From Listeria aquatica FSL S10-1188 (GTDB taxonomy: Bacteria > Bacillota > Bacilli > Lactobacillales > Listeriaceae), in NCBI RefSeq assembly GCF_000525795.1, contig NZ_AOCG01000006.1, forward strand, positions 186,001-250,000: 64,000 nt of DNA. Direction: 5' to 3'. Positions 50,229 to 60,132 of this stretch are shown one piece after another. A program made the position numbers and the translations under genes. The notes below the pieces were generated by a model that did not search any database, had not been told where the DNA came from, and saw only the letters and a list, made by a program, of their open reading frames with translations. Numbering within the stretch: position 1 is the stretch's first letter; each line of letters opens with the position of its first letter.

Positions 50229-50913
50229 TTGCCCAAACGTTATTGGACAATCATATTCACTTATTTTATCATGCTCTTTTCTGGAGTTATCGGCGTCCCG
50301 ATCGTACGAACGATCCTCCATGCAGCGAGCTCTCAACCTAATGCAACTTTAAACTCCTTATCCGTAGTGATTTGGACTATCTTCTCGAATCTGCTCGCGC
50401 TGCTAATCGTTTGGCTCGTGCTCCGGAAAAAACCCGAAACCAATAAAATCATTTTTGGGGAAAAAAGCAAGTTCAGCGGCTAGCTTGCTCTGGATCGTGC
50501 TTGGTTTTATCATTTTAATCGCCTCACAGTACATTGCCATTTATATTACCGCATTATTCATTGGCATGCCTAGCGGCTCTGCCAATACAGAAAGTTTGCT
50601 TGGCTATGCAAAAACAGCTCCTATCTTCCTGTTTTTCATCAGCGTAACAGGACCGATTCTTGAAGAGCTCGTATTCCGAAAAGTGATTTATGGTGGTCTC
50701 GCAAACCTCATTAATATCCACGGTGCTGCTGTTATCAGTTCGTTTTTATTTGCACTTCTTCATGGAGATATTAACTATTTACTGGCCTACTTCCTAATCG
50801 GCTTAGTACTTTGCTATCTATATACAAAAACAAAAAGGATCATCGTTCCGATGGGAGCACATATTTTAATGAATACTTTTGTCCTTGTCGCCGGACTCAC
50901 TATGGGAGGTTAA
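50229..50913 (+). CDS. CPBP-family intramembrane protease (frame broken)
   Basis: Multi-pass membrane protein of the CAAX-protease/bacteriocin-processing (Abi) family. Catalytic motifs GPILEELVFRKVIYG and FALLHGDINY are in the second half. The open frames 50151-50483 and 50455-50913 join if GGGG at 50457-50460 is GGG or the A6 run after it is A5 (IIFGKKASSAASLLW). I prefer TTG 50229 (LPKRYWTIIF) as start because GGAAGGA lies 9 bases upstream. Corrected length 227. Position after groESL, convergent in neither direction with tsaD. Confidence 0.82.
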
Positions 50914-50917
50914 TCAA

Positions 50918-51121
50918 TTGAATCGACGTTATCTCATGCAGGGACTGCTTTATTTTATCCTCGGCATCGTCTTCGTTTATTTTGCCATTCAGCAAGTAAA
51001 TACTGGCGGATGGGGCGTTTTTGCATATGTCATCATGGCCATGGCAGCAGTTGATTTTGTAACTGCCATTCGATTTGTTTTTCAAGGCCTACGAGGAAAA
51101 GGCAATCCTCAAGATAAATAG
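50918..51121 (+). CDS. Small two-helix membrane protein (DUF4305/YdiK-like)
   Basis: 67 residues from TTG 50918 (LNRRYLMQGLLYF), after GGGAGG. Two hydrophobic helices (LLYFILGIVFVYFAIQQV and FAYVIMAMAAVDFVTAIRF) and a basic tail. Follows the CPBP protease by a few bases, as YdiK follows YdiL in Bacillus. Function unknown. Confidence 0.8.
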   Translation: MNRRYLMQGLLYFILGIVFVYFAIQQVNTGGWGVFAYVIMAMAAVDFVTAIRFVFQGLRGKGNPQDK

Positions 51122-51123
51122 CT

Positions 51124-51172
51124 AAAAAAAGAAGCTTTCTTGGCCCGGGGCCAAGAAAGCTTCTTTTTTTTG
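51124..51172. terminator. Bidirectional terminator between the ydiK-like gene and tsaD
   Basis: AAAAAAAGAAGCTTTCTTGG and its complement around 51124-51170 form a strong hairpin with A- and T-runs at both ends. Confidence 0.85.
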
Positions 51173-51181
51173 TTTTTCCCA

Positions 51182-52207
51182 TCAAACTTCATCAAATTCA
51201 AGGCCTGGCTCGGCGTTCATGGCAAGCCCTGCAAAGTGTCCCATTTCCATCTGCACGGTTCCTGCAGCAGCAATCATCGCCGCATTGTCTCCGCAAAGTG
51301 ATAACGGCGGAATGATCAACTCTACATCTGGAAGCTCGAGATTCACTTCCTCAATTAGTTGCTCGCGTAAGCCTCGGTTCGCTGCGACGCCACCTGCTAA
51401 AAGCAATTGCTTCACACCATATTCACGCGCTGCTCGAATGGTTTTTGTCACTAAAACATCAACCACACTGGCCTGGAAACTAGCGGCCATATCTTTTGGA
51501 CTCGGTTCTAAGTTTTTCTGTCTCATATTATGCAACTGGTTGATAAAAGCCGATTTCAAGCCACTAAAACTAAAGTCATAGCTATCATCATCAATCATTG
51601 CTCGTGGAAAGTGGAACGTGTCTTCTCCTTCTGCGGCGAGCTTATCAATTTGAACCCCACCCGGATAAGGAAGCCCAAGCGTCCGGGCCACTTTATCATA
51701 AGCTTCTCCAGCCGCATCATCGCGCGTTTCTCCAATAATTTCAAACGAATTTTCTTCCTTCATATAAACAAGCTCAGTATGTCCTCCGCTAACAACAAGT
51801 GCTAAGAGCGGAAAATGAAAGGCTGTTTCAAATCGGTTAGCATAAATATGGCCTGCGATATGATGAACTGGGATGAGCGGTTTGCCACTTGCAAACGCAA
51901 GCGCCTTAGCTGCGCTGACGCCAATAAGAAGCGCGCCAACAAGTCCTGGCCCTTCCGTAACAGCAATGCCGTCAATTTCTGCCATCTTCACCCCTGCTTG
52001 CGCAAGTGCTTCTTCGATCACAATCGTAATTTGCTCAACATGATGACGTGAAGCAATTTCAGGCACGACGCCACCGAAGCGTTTATGACTTTCAATTTGT
52101 GACGCCACTATGTTAGAGAGAATTTCATTCCCGCCACGTACAACAGCAGCGGCCGTTTCATCACAACTCGATTCTATTCCAAGTATCAATTTTTTTTCTT
52201 TACTCAT
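51182..52207 (-). CDS. tsaD: tRNA N6-threonylcarbamoyladenosine synthase subunit TsaD
   Basis: Transfers the threonylcarbamoyl group to A37 of tRNAs reading ANN codons. ASKHA fold with [17 protein letters not shown], the metal-binding [13 protein letters not shown] (HxxxH) and [16 protein letters not shown]. Starts at ATG 52207, overlapping the rimI stop by 4 bases (ATGA). 341 residues. Last gene of tsaE-tsaB-rimI-tsaD. Confidence 0.96.
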   Translation of the reverse strand: MSKEKKLILGIESSCDETAAAVVRGGNEILSNIVASQIESHKRFGGVVPEIASRHHVEQITIVIEEALAQAGVKMAEIDGIAVTEGPGLVGALLIGVSAAKALAFASGKPLIPVHHIAGHIYANRFETAFHFPLLALVVSGGHTELVYMKEENSFEIIGETRDDAAGEAYDKVARTLGLPYPGGVQIDKLAAEGEDTFHFPRAMIDDDSYDFSFSGLKSAFINQLHNMRQKNLEPSPKDMAASFQASVVDVLVTKTIRAAREYGVKQLLLAGGVAANRGLREQLIEEVNLELPDVELIIPPLSLCGDNAAMIAAAGTVQMEMGHFAGLAMNAEPGLEFDEV

Positions 52208-52650
52208 GTTAAATCCACCCACATCACGAGCGCATCTTCCCCATTATCCGGATAATAGTTTTTCCGGAGTGCGCCATTTTGGAATTTTAATTTTCGATAA
52301 AGACTTTGTGCTGGCTGATTAGATTCACGAACTTCAAGCGTCAAATGCTTAGCTCCAAATTTCTTGGCAACCAAAATCAGTTCTCGCATAAGCGCCTCCC
52401 CGTATCCTTTCCCTTGATATTCAGGAAGAATAGCCACATTCGTTATATGACCTTCATCAAGTACTAACCAAATGCCTGCATAGCCAATCACTTCGTCGTT
52501 AAGCTTAGCTAGTATATAATAAGCGTACTGGTTAGCCGTAAATTCACCAAGAAAAGCTTCTGCCGTCCACGGTGAACTAAAAACAGCTCGCTCTACTTTC
52601 AAAAGTTCAGGAATGTCGTTTAGCTCCGCTTTAGAAAACGTTACACTCAC
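52204..52650 (-). CDS. rimI: Ribosomal-protein-alanine N-acetyltransferase RimI
   Basis: 148-residue GNAT enzyme acetylating the N-terminus of ribosomal protein S18. The acetyl-CoA loop is [20 protein letters not shown], followed by [20 protein letters not shown]. Overlaps both tsaB and tsaD by 4 bases, so translation is coupled. Confidence 0.94.
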   Translation of the reverse strand: MSVTFSKAELNDIPELLKVERAVFSSPWTAEAFLGEFTANQYAYYILAKLNDEVIGYAGIWLVLDEGHITNVAILPEYQGKGYGEALMRELILVAKKFGAKHLTLEVRESNQPAQSLYRKLKFQNGALRKNYYPDNGEDALVMWVDLT

Positions 52651-53339
52651 TGTTTTTTCCTCGCTTCAAGCCACTTGCTTTCTGCTTCTGCAAGTTTCAA
52701 ATAGCTTGGCACAAAATCCATCGAATCTTCGCCCGGTTCATTCTCTGCCAAAGCGACAAGCGATGCCGCTCTCGGATATGTCATATAAGACGGGGCAAAT
52801 ATAGCTTTCTCCCCTAACTTTTCAGTAATAATTTCCTGAAGTGTTTCTGGAAGCACACCAACAAAGAGCACTGATTTCTGAATCGATTCAACCCTTGATA
52901 AAAGTTCTGTTAAAGCAATATGCTGATCAGGAAATGTACTCATTAATGCCCCTTGCTGCGCCTCGTAAATTCCCGCATAAACATTATTTCGCCGCGCATC
53001 CATCAAAGCTACAATTGGCCCCTCGAAAAAAATCGCATTTTGAGCTAAAACTTGGAGAGAAGAAATGCCGACAAGAGGAATTTCAAGCTCATAAGACAAT
53101 GTTTTGGCCGTCGTTACACCAATTCTTAGACCTGTAAAAGAACCCGGCCCTTTAGAAACCGCGATCTTGGTCAATTCATTTGGTTTTACTTGGCATTCTT
53201 CAAGAAGTGCATGAATCGCTGGAAGAAGTCGAATGCTGTGATTTTTTTTAAGATTAGTCGTAAATTCTCCAACAATTCGTTGACTATTCGAAAGCGCAAT
53301 ACTCATCGTATCCGTTGCCGTATCAATTCCAAGAATCAT
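52647..53339 (-). CDS. tsaB: tRNA threonylcarbamoyladenosine biosynthesis protein TsaB
   Basis: Non-catalytic ASKHA partner of TsaD: ILGIDTATDTMSIALSN at the N-terminus, KGPGSFTGLRIGVTTAKTL and VALMDARRNNVYAGIY. 230 residues. An A8 run here reads correctly (NLKKNHSIRL), which shows that not every long run in this sequence is in error. Overlaps tsaE and rimI. Confidence 0.95.
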   Translation of the reverse strand: MILGIDTATDTMSIALSNSQRIVGEFTTNLKKNHSIRLLPAIHALLEECQVKPNELTKIAVSKGPGSFTGLRIGVTTAKTLSYELEIPLVGISSLQVLAQNAIFFEGPIVALMDARRNNVYAGIYEAQQGALMSTFPDQHIALTELLSRVESIQKSVLFVGVLPETLQEIITEKLGEKAIFAPSYMTYPRAASLVALAENEPGEDSMDFVPSYLKLAEAESKWLEARKKQ

Positions 53340-53796
53340 CGTTTATAACCTCCGCTAAAAGCTGATCGTAACGAGCGCCATAAGACTCGAGAATAATCTC
53401 CCGTTCTTCGTCGCCTGCACGTTTTATCGTGAGTTTTAAATACGTATCTGGGAGCTCACTTGCAATAAAATGGGCCCATTCAACGACACTCACGCCGCCA
53501 GCATCAAAATACTCAAATAGTCCGAGTTCATCAATTGAAGCTTCTTCAAGCCGGTAAACATCCATATGATAAAGCGGCAACCGTCCATTTTTGTATTCAC
53601 GCACGATTGTAAAAGTTGGGCTTTTGATCACTTTATCAATTCCAAGTCCTTTCGCAAGTCCCTTTGTGAAAGTTGTTTTGCCAGCCCCCAAGTCTCCTTC
53701 AAGCAGGATAACATCAGACGGTTTTAGTAAGCTTCCCATTTTTTCCGCAAAATGAACCGTTTCTTCCTGACTAGTTGAATAAAAAACTTGCTTCAT
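53323..53796 (-). CDS. tsaE: tRNA threonylcarbamoyladenosine biosynthesis ATPase TsaE
   Basis: 157-residue ATPase that activates the TsaB-TsaD complex. Walker A LLEGDLGAGKTTFTKGLAKG, switch region KSPTFTIVREYKNG and HMDVYRLEEAS. First gene of the t6A operon; its stop overlaps the tsaB start. Confidence 0.95.
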   Translation of the reverse strand: MKQVFYSTSQEETVHFAEKMGSLLKPSDVILLEGDLGAGKTTFTKGLAKGLGIDKVIKSPTFTIVREYKNGRLPLYHMDVYRLEEASIDELGLFEYFDAGGVSVVEWAHFIASELPDTYLKLTIKRAGDEEREIILESYGARYDQLLAEVINDDSWN

Positions 53797-53866
53797 TTTT
53801 TTTTCACCCGTTCCATTATTTTCTTCTCATATCATACCACAAAGCCAGTCGTTTTGACATCAACAA

Positions 53867-53904
53867 AAAAGCAGCTACTCGGCGATTTCCGAATAGCTGC
53901 TTCC
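53867..53904 (-). terminator. Terminator of the lipoprotein gene
   Basis: AAGCAGCTA.TCGG pairs with CCGA.TAGCTGCTT (53872-53903), T6 on the minus strand. Confidence 0.8.
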
Positions 53905-53912
53905 AGTTTTAC

Positions 53913-55047
53913 TTATAAATCTGCATCAGATGTATCTAAACCTTCTAGATCAGATGTCTTAATTTTGTCGCCGTACATCACTTTTAACACAGCTTCTTGA
54001 ATAATCGTTTCAAGTTCTTTTCCACTCAATACTTCAGAGCTTTTTGGAAAAGCTGGTAGTTTAACGAAGTCCTTATTTGTAAGTTTCAATGTTGCCGCCA
54101 TCTTATAGGAATCTGTTCGATCTTTTGAATTATCAATTTTGATTTTCATCGTCATTGATTCAAGTTTATCGTCTTTTCCAGTTTTCATACTAATTGGCAT
54201 GGAAATCTTAACAGTATTGTTTTTATCAAAGTTTTTAATTGAGCGTTCTAGGTCATCACGGAATTCTGCGTAGTTATCATCAAAATCCTTGCTTGCTCCT
54301 TGCTCAGAAGCGATAGTTTTAATGTCTTTTTTCACATTAGCTTTTCCAAGCATTTTGTGAGCTTTTTTTTAAGATGGCCGAAAAATCTTTTTTATCAAGC
54401 GTTATTTCAACTGTTTCATTTTTACCTTCTGAGAAACGTTTCTCATCTAAGCCGTTTAGGTAATCTGTCATCATTTTAGTAACTTCTTCTTGTAAATCTT
54501 TTGTTGCTTTAACTGTTTTTCCAGAAGTTTTAACTGGTTCTTCTGTCCCAGCAAGTTCTGCGATCGTTTTACTACTTAAATATTTATCTTTGAGCTCTGG
54601 ATGACTTTTCGTGATTTCTGAAAAAGCACCACTTGTTTGCCCGTCAATCAGTGCTCTTACGCTACTATCTACACCCACAATATTTTTAAGTGGGATGAAG
54701 AACTCACCAGACTTCATGTCACTTAAAACTGTCAAATCAACATTCATTTTCATGCTTCCTTTGGAAACAAGCTTGATATCTGTTGAACTTTTTTCTGCTT
54801 TTGTATCAACTGATGAAGTTAAAGTAACTTGCATTTGCTTCAGTAACTCAACAATTGCAGCTGTTTGTGCATCTAAACCATCTTGCTCAAAACTATCAAC
54901 CTTAAAAGATACAGATTGTGTATATTTTTCAGGTAGATCTGTTTGTTTTTTATACGTATCCACAAATTTCTCTTGCGCCGTTTCCCCACAGCCAGCAAGC
55001 GCTAACATAAAGACAAGCAATACTGATAAAAATAACCCTTTTTTCAT
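53913..55047 (-). CDS. Conserved lipoprotein (frame broken)
   Basis: Signal peptide with lipobox (KKGLFLSVLLVFMLALAGCG; the cysteine becomes lipid-modified) and about 355 extracytoplasmic residues rich in K, D, S and T; no catalytic motif recognised. Residues 20-80 (YKKQTDLPEKYTQSVSFKVD) resemble DUF-type Listeria lipoproteins. Frames 54337-55047 and 53913-54353 join when T8 at 54363-54370 is seven (SAILKKAHKMLGKANVKK). Start ATG 55047 with GGAGG upstream. Corrected length 377. Function unknown. Confidence 0.75.
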
Positions 55048-55177
55048 GAACTTTCCTCCATTAAAAATAATTATGTACAGACTTAATGTATCATATGTGA
55101 AAGATGAACTACAACCCATTTTCCCATTTGTTCACATTTTAGACACAAATTAAAATTTTTTTATCTTTATAAATAAA

Positions 55178-55214
55178 GCCTTCTAAAATCGCTTTATAGA
55201 AGGCTTTATCTAAG
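55178..55214 (-). terminator. Terminator of the crcB pair
   Basis: AAAGCCTTCTA / TAGAAGGCTTT arms at about 55179-55213, just after the crcB stop. Confidence 0.8.
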
Positions 55215-55215
55215 G

Positions 55216-55575
55216 TTATAATACACCACCGAGCAAAATTCCTAGATAGGCTGTAAGTAATCCAAATCCATAACTAAAGAGCAAATAAGCAGCTATTTTC
55301 CCATATTCTTTGCGTCGATATAGTTCGATATTTTCAACTTTAAAAGTTGAAAACGTTGTATAACCACCCATAAATCCAGTTCCAAGAAGTAGTACGAGGA
55401 AGCTCGCGAGTTCACTTGATAACAAAAGTCCTAATAAAAAAGACCCAGAAAGATTGATTAAAAAAGTTGGCCAAGGGAAATCACTTTGCCACTTCTTTTT
55501 CAAATAAAGCGTAAGGAGATACCGAGTCATCCCACCAAAAGCAGCACCAATTCCAACCACAAAGATATTAAGCAC
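55216..55575 (-). CDS. crcB: Fluoride exporter Fluc/CrcB, second subunit
   Basis: 119 residues, four membrane helices. Motifs FGGMTRYLLTLYLKKKWQSD, FLINLSGSFLLGLL (pore asparagine) and GFMGGYTTFSTFKVENIEL (central sodium site and phenylalanine box). Heterodimeric or homodimeric antiparallel channel for fluoride. Its start overlaps the other crcB stop. A fluoride riboswitch precedes the pair. Confidence 0.95.
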   Translation of the reverse strand: MLNIFVVGIGAAFGGMTRYLLTLYLKKKWQSDFPWPTFLINLSGSFLLGLLLSSELASFLVLLLGTGFMGGYTTFSTFKVENIELYRRKEYGKIAAYLLFSYGFGLLTAYLGILLGGVL

Positions 55576-55946
55576 TTCGTTTATCCCACCTTTTTGAAAC
55601 GAGATACCCTAGTGCAGCTGCAACTAAGCCCCCAACGAGACTTATTCCAATATAAAGAAAAGTTTCTGCATAGGCTCCTGCCTGCAATAAATGAATATTT
55701 TCGACACTAAAGCTAGAAAACGTTGTAAACGAGCCAACAAATCCTGTCCCCATCGCCGTTATCACTTCTTGGCTAAACCGGGTATGATTCGCAAAACCCT
55801 GGGTGATAAGGGCAAGCAAAAAAACAACCTAAAAGATTCACTACAAGTGTAGCAAGAGGAAAGGTATTGCTTGGTAGAATTAAGCTGACTCCGTAGCGAG
55901 CCATTCCTCCTAAAGCGCTAAAAATAGCAATATACAAAAGATACAT
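55568..55946 (-). CDS. crcB: Fluoride exporter Fluc/CrcB, first subunit (frame broken)
   Basis: The downstream part 55568-55819 carries GTGFVGSFTTFSSFSVENIH, the Fluc signature. The N-terminus (MYLLYIAIFSALGGMARYGV, then TLVVNLLGCF) starts at ATG 55946 after GGAGG and is in another frame. The break is A7 at 55818-55824; six bases give LLGCFLLALITQGFAN. Corrected length 125 residues. Tandem crcB genes usually encode the two halves of a heterodimeric Fluc channel. Confidence 0.92.
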
Positions 55947-55969
55947 TTTCCAAAACCTCCAATAAAAAA

Positions 55970-56064
55970 ACTCCTATTTAAATAGACATCGGTTCGTTTT
56001 CCCATGTACATTTAAATAGGAGTCATCAGCGAATATCACATTTTAGGCGAACTCCATCACCTTT
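55970..56064 (-). promoter_or_regulatory. Fluoride (crcB) riboswitch with terminator
   Basis: The minus strand contains AGGTGATGGAGTTCGCC (56062-56046), then GCTGATGACTCCTA further down: the two conserved blocks of the fluoride aptamer. The second block overlaps one arm of a long hairpin (ACTCCTATTTAAAT paired with ATTTAAATAGGAGT, 55970-56023) ending in a T7 run, the expression platform. Fluoride binding would keep the terminator from forming and turn on crcB. Confidence 0.95.
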
Positions 56065-56132
56065 TCAGTAAATACTATACGTGAAAATTAACATATGCGC
56101 AAGAAAAAATACATGCATGGTTCGAATAAACG

Positions 56133-56162
56133 TTGACAAATCGGTCCATTTAATACTATAAT
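56133..56162 (+). promoter_or_regulatory. Promoter of tRNA-Leu
   Basis: Perfect -35 TTGACA (56133-56138) and -10 TATAAT (56157-56162) with an 18-bp spacer, ending about 20 bases before the tRNA. Confidence 0.85.
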
Positions 56163-56180
56163 AATTTTTGTTGTAATAAA

Positions 56181-56264
<84 letters not shown>

Positions 56265-56278
56265 TCTTAGAATAAGAA

Positions 56279-56318
56279 TGGGTTTCAGGATTGAGTGATT
56301 TTTCCTGAAACCCATTTT
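56279..56318 (+). terminator. Terminator of tRNA-Leu
   Basis: TGGGTTTCAGGA / TCCTGAAACCCA hairpin followed by TTTTTG. Confidence 0.85.
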
Positions 56319-56510
56319 TGTTGTTTGAAAACACCCAAACTTGCCTTATTAGTTTTTATCGTCATTCTTAATAATTTAGCATCATCTGGAAAATAAACTT
56401 TCGAAATCCCCAAAGAGCTTCTCCCCTTCTTGCAAGAAAATCATACTCATTTTCGGAAAAGTTTGGTAAAATGAAGAGGATACTCAGACTATTAGTAAGG
56501 AGGAAGATAT

Positions 56511-57413
56511 ATGGCTCTTGAATTACAGCATGTTATAAAAGCCTTTGGTGAGAAACTTGCGGTCGATGATCTGTCTTTTCGTGTCAATTCTGGCGAAATT
56601 TTAGGACTAATCGGTCAAAACGGGGCTGGAAAAACTACTACTTTTCGTTTGATTCTTGGATTTATCGAAGCGACTTCCGGACAAATTTCTTGGAATAATG
56701 ATTCGGCAAACCAAATAAATCCTAATGATATTGGCTACCTGCCCGAAGAACGTGGACTTTATCCAAATGTTACGATCGAAGAACAACTTACTTTCTTTGC
56801 TGAGTTAAAAGGAATTCCTAAAAAGAAAGCGATCTCTGAGATTGATATGTGGATGGAACGTGCGGAAATTGTTGGGAAGAAAACGGACCTTGTCAAGACG
56901 CTTTCGAAGGGGAATCAGCAGAAGGTTCAGCTTATTAGTACGATTTTACATAATCCTAAACTGCTGATTTTGGATGAGCCCTTTAGCGGTTTAGACCCTG
57001 TTAATGCGGAAATTTTGAAAAAACTTGTGTTTGAAATGAAGGAACGCGGGGCAGCGATTATTTTTTCGAGTCACCGGATGGAAAATGTCGAGGAACTCTG
57101 CGATTCACTGATTATGCTACGCCATGGTAAGACGATTTTGCGGGGGGATACCACTTCTGTGAAGGAAAGTTTTGGTCATAAACAAATTCGCTTGAAGGCG
57201 CCTCATTCCGATGAAGACTTGCTTGCTCTTCCGGGCGTTGTTCGGATTCAGACGCTTCGTGATGGGATTCGTCGGCTAGAGCTTGAAGATGAAAAATATG
57301 CGGAAGCTGTTTTTGAATTTGTTACTAAAGATGGCTTTATCCCAATGTTTAGCCTTGAACCACCAACACTTGAAGAAATCTTTAAATTGAAAGCGGGGGA
57401 TCAGCATGAATAA
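56511..57413 (+). CDS. ABC transporter ATPase, Nat (Na+ efflux) type
   Basis: 300 residues. Walker A GLIGQNGAGKTTTFRLILGF, Q-loop, ABC signature LSKGNQQKVQLI, Walker B KLLILDEPFSGLDP, and a C-terminal EcsA/NatA-like extension. It starts after TAAGGAGG and overlaps the permease gene start. The exported substrate cannot be told; NatAB exports sodium in Bacillus, and relatives export peptides or drugs. Confidence 0.93.
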   Translation: MALELQHVIKAFGEKLAVDDLSFRVNSGEILGLIGQNGAGKTTTFRLILGFIEATSGQISWNNDSANQINPNDIGYLPEERGLYPNVTIEEQLTFFAELKGIPKKKAISEIDMWMERAEIVGKKTDLVKTLSKGNQQKVQLISTILHNPKLLILDEPFSGLDPVNAEILKKLVFEMKERGAAIIFSSHRMENVEELCDSLIMLRHGKTILRGDTTSVKESFGHKQIRLKAPHSDEDLLALPGVVRIQTLRDGIRRLELEDEKYAEAVFEFVTKDGFIPMFSLEPPTLEEIFKLKAGDQHE

Positions 57414-58637
57414 ATTTTGGGTGATTACAAAACAGGTTTATAAGCGCCACGTGAAAACGAAATCTTTCATTATTTCTCTTCTTCTTCCTTTGATTGTTGC
57501 TGGGATCGCACTTCTTCTTCCTAAAATTATGGATTATTTTGGAAATGATGATTCGGCAAAGATTTCTGTTCTTTCAAATAATCCGGCTTTTGTTCAAGTG
57601 ATTAAGCAAAATAAAGAACATTTTAAAGTGAATGATTCCATCACTACGAAAAAAGCAGCGGGAAAAAGCGCTTAGTACTGAAAAAATTGACGGCTACTTA
57701 ACGCTTTCTGAAAAAAATGGCAAGTTTAAGGCAATGTACACAACACGCGAAACGGCTGGAAATGAAATTATGACTCAGCTCTCGCAAAGTCTCACTGCGG
57801 CTAAAATTCAATTAAAGGCAGCAGAATATGGTCTTGATCAACAAAAATTAACAGACATCACTTCTCTTGTTCCTGTCAAAAATCAGTTAAAGTCTGATAA
57901 ACAGTTAACTGAGAGTCAAAAAGATGTTATGCAAGCAGCGAATTTGTTTTTGACGTTAATCATTTTCTTTTTTTGTGATTAGTTATGCCAATATTGTCGC
58001 AGCTGAAATTGCAACAGAAAAAGGAACGCGAATTATGGAAGTTATTTTATCCAGCGTTTCTGCTACGACGCATTTCCTAGCTAAGTTAACGGCGATTGTC
58101 CTCATGCTACTTACGCAAATTGGCTGTTATCTTTTAGTTGGTTTTATCGCGATGCTTAGTTTACAAAAAACAGATATGATCCGAGGTTTCGTTGATCAAC
58201 TGGCAAATTTCCCTGTTTCCTACTTGATTTTAAATCTGCTCTTTATTTTCTTTGGCTTACTGCTTTATATTGTTCTTGCCGCGATGGCTGGTTCTCTTGT
58301 TCCGAATGTTGAAACGGTCGCTCAGTTTATTTATCCACTTACGATCTTCTCAATTGTTGGATACTGGGGCTCAATTGTCGCAACAAGCATTCCTGATAAC
58401 ATCGTTGTGATCATCGGTTCTTACATCCCTGTTTTTTCTCCTATGATGATGCTTGCCCGTATGAATATGCTCGCTGCTTCAGATCTTGGCATTTTTATTT
58501 CGCTTGGGATTCTGATCATTACGGTCGGACTTTCCTTCTTACTCACCTTCCGGCTTTATAAGAGCAATGTGTTACTTTATTCAAATGAAGGTTTATTTAA
58601 AACCCTTAGAAAATCATTTGCCTATGCTAAAAAATAA
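57406..58637 (+). CDS. ABC transporter permease, NatB type (frame broken twice)
   Basis: ABC2-type permease: N-terminal helix (SFIISLLLPLIVAGIALLLP), a large extracytoplasmic loop, then a block of five helices (ISYANIVAAEIATEKGTRIM is the conserved cytosolic motif). Open frames 57406-57675, 57632-57982 and 57975-58637 join if A6 at 57649-57654 is five (TTKKQREKALSTEKI) and T7 at 57968-57974 is six (IIFFFVISYANIVAAE). Corrected length 409. Partner of the upstream ATPase. Confidence 0.9.
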
Positions 58638-58654
58638 AAATGAAGGTGAAAAAT

Positions 58655-59128
58655 TTGGAAATTAGACTTTCTCATAAAGAGGATGCGAGCTCCATGCTGG
58701 AACTTGAAAATTTAGTTTGGACAAAAGGTACTACGCCAGCAGAGATTCAGTTTGATTCAGAAGCGGAATTTCTCGAAAAAAACCCAGCTGGTTCAAAAAC
58801 GGTTGCTGTTTTGGATGGAAAAGTTGTTGGTATCCTTGGATACCATGCTCCGCATTCTTTAAAGGCTGTTCAGCATGTACTTGAACTCGATATTGCGGTT
58901 CATCCTGCTTATCAAAAGCAAGGAATTGCTGGACAATTAATGGATGCTTTAAAAGAAATGGCACGGAAAAATGGAGTGAAAAAACTGGAACTACGGGTGC
59001 TATCAACTAATGAAAAAGCCATTCATTTTTATCAAAAAAATGGCTTTCACAAGGAAGGCGTTCTCGAAAAGCAATTTTTGCTTGACGGGGCTTATGTGGA
59101 TGACATTTTTATGGCGTACTTTCTTTAA
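58655..59128 (+). CDS. GNAT-family N-acetyltransferase
   Basis: 157 residues from TTG 58655 (LEIRLSHKEDASSMLELENL), 6 bases after AAGGTG; an ATG at 58640 without good spacing would add five residues. The acetyl-CoA loop is LDIAVHPAYQKQGIAGQLMD, followed by KLELRVLSTNEKAIHFYQKN. Substrate unknown. It follows the exporter on the same strand, so they may be co-transcribed. Confidence 0.88.
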   Translation: MEIRLSHKEDASSMLELENLVWTKGTTPAEIQFDSEAEFLEKNPAGSKTVAVLDGKVVGILGYHAPHSLKAVQHVLELDIAVHPAYQKQGIAGQLMDALKEMARKNGVKKLELRVLSTNEKAIHFYQKNGFHKEGVLEKQFLLDGAYVDDIFMAYFL

Positions 59129-59172
59129 AAAAATAGGGAAGAGACCTTTTTGGGGTCTCTTCCCTATTTTTT
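59126..59172. terminator. Bidirectional terminator between GNAT and the siderophore permeases
   Basis: AAAAATAGGGAAGAGACC / GGTCTCTTCCCTATTTTT hairpin, convergent genes on both sides. Confidence 0.9.
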
Positions 59173-60132
59173 GAACAATAAATAAATGAAATACGGGCTT
59201 CCGATTAAAGAAAGCAAAATGCCCGATGGCAAATTAAATCGCATCGCGATTGTATCTGCGAGTAAGAAGAGAAAGGCACCCACTAGCATTGCGACTGGTA
59301 AAAATAAACGGTGGCGTGGCCCTACAAGTGCCCTTGCAATATGTGGTCCAAGTAGACCTAAGAAAGCTATGCTTCCTGTAATCGATACGGCTACAGCTGC
59401 AAGTAAAACAGCACAAATGAGAAAAAGAGTCCGCCACAAAGTCACTTTTACGCCTAGATTAAGTGCAGTATTTTCATCGAGCGTGAGTAAATCAAGCGTG
59501 CGATTTTTTATGAGGATAAAAGGGACAAGGATAACAAGTGTGATGGCTAAAATAAATACAAAAATCCAATCAAGCCCCCAGATAGAGCCCGCGAGCCATC
59601 TAGAAAGAAAGTCCACTTTTTCCCGGTCCGCTGAAGCCATTAAAAGGACCATCAAACCACTCATCGCAAACGAAAAACCAATTCCATTCAAGATCAAGCT
59701 TCCCGGCTGATTCCGTGAAAACAAAAGGATTAAAAGAGCTGTTAGCAATGCTCCGACGCCGCCTGCTAGCGGAAGAAAAGCTCCAAAGCTTTCTACTTGG
59801 AATGGCACGAAAAGAAAGAAAATCGCGATACCAAGTCCGGCTCCTGAGTTGATCCCGATTATCCCTGGGTCTGCCAAATCATTTTTTAGCACAGTTTGAA
59901 ATAAGCTCCCCGATAAGACGAGGCAAACCCCAGCGAGCAAGACGATCAAAAGACGCGGCATGCGGAGATCGAACAAAATAAAATTCTCAAGCATCTCCCC
60001 GTTTCCTGTTAAAACGGCTAAAACTCTTGAAAAAGATAGGGCATCTGTTCCAAGCGACAGATTAACAAGAATGAGAGCTAAAAGCAAGAAAATGCCGCCT
60101 GAGAGTATCCATTTATAAGAAATTCGTGTCAT
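59164..60132 (-). CDS. Iron-siderophore ABC permease, FecCD family (FhuG-like)
   Basis: 322 residues, about nine membrane helices. Family motifs: RMPRLLIVLLAGVCLVLSG, DPGIIGINSGAGLGIAIFFL and the coupling helix region FLGLLGPHIARALVGPRHR. It overlaps the preceding permease by 4 bases. Pairs with it as an asymmetric membrane domain (FhuBG type). No ATPase gene follows. Confidence 0.9.
   Translation of the reverse strand: MTRISYKWILSGGIFLLLALILVNLSLGTDALSFSRVLAVLTGNGEMLENFILFDLRMPRLLIVLLAGVCLVLSGSLFQTVLKNDLADPGIIGINSGAGLGIAIFFLFVPFQVESFGAFLPLAGGVGALLTALLILLFSRNQPGSLILNGIGFSFAMSGLMVLLMASADREKVDFLSRWLAGSIWGLDWIFVFILAITLVILVPFILIKNRTLDLLTLDENTALNLGVKVTLWRTLFLICAVLLAAVAVSITGSIAFLGLLGPHIARALVGPRHRLFLPVAMLVGAFLFLLADTIAMRFNLPSGILLSLIGSPYFIYLLFKK

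Noticed and set aside
54611-55153. 180-residue plus-strand frame opposite the lipoprotein
   Set aside because: Antisense shadow of a gene with a clear signal peptide and lipobox; serine/cysteine-rich composition typical of shadows.
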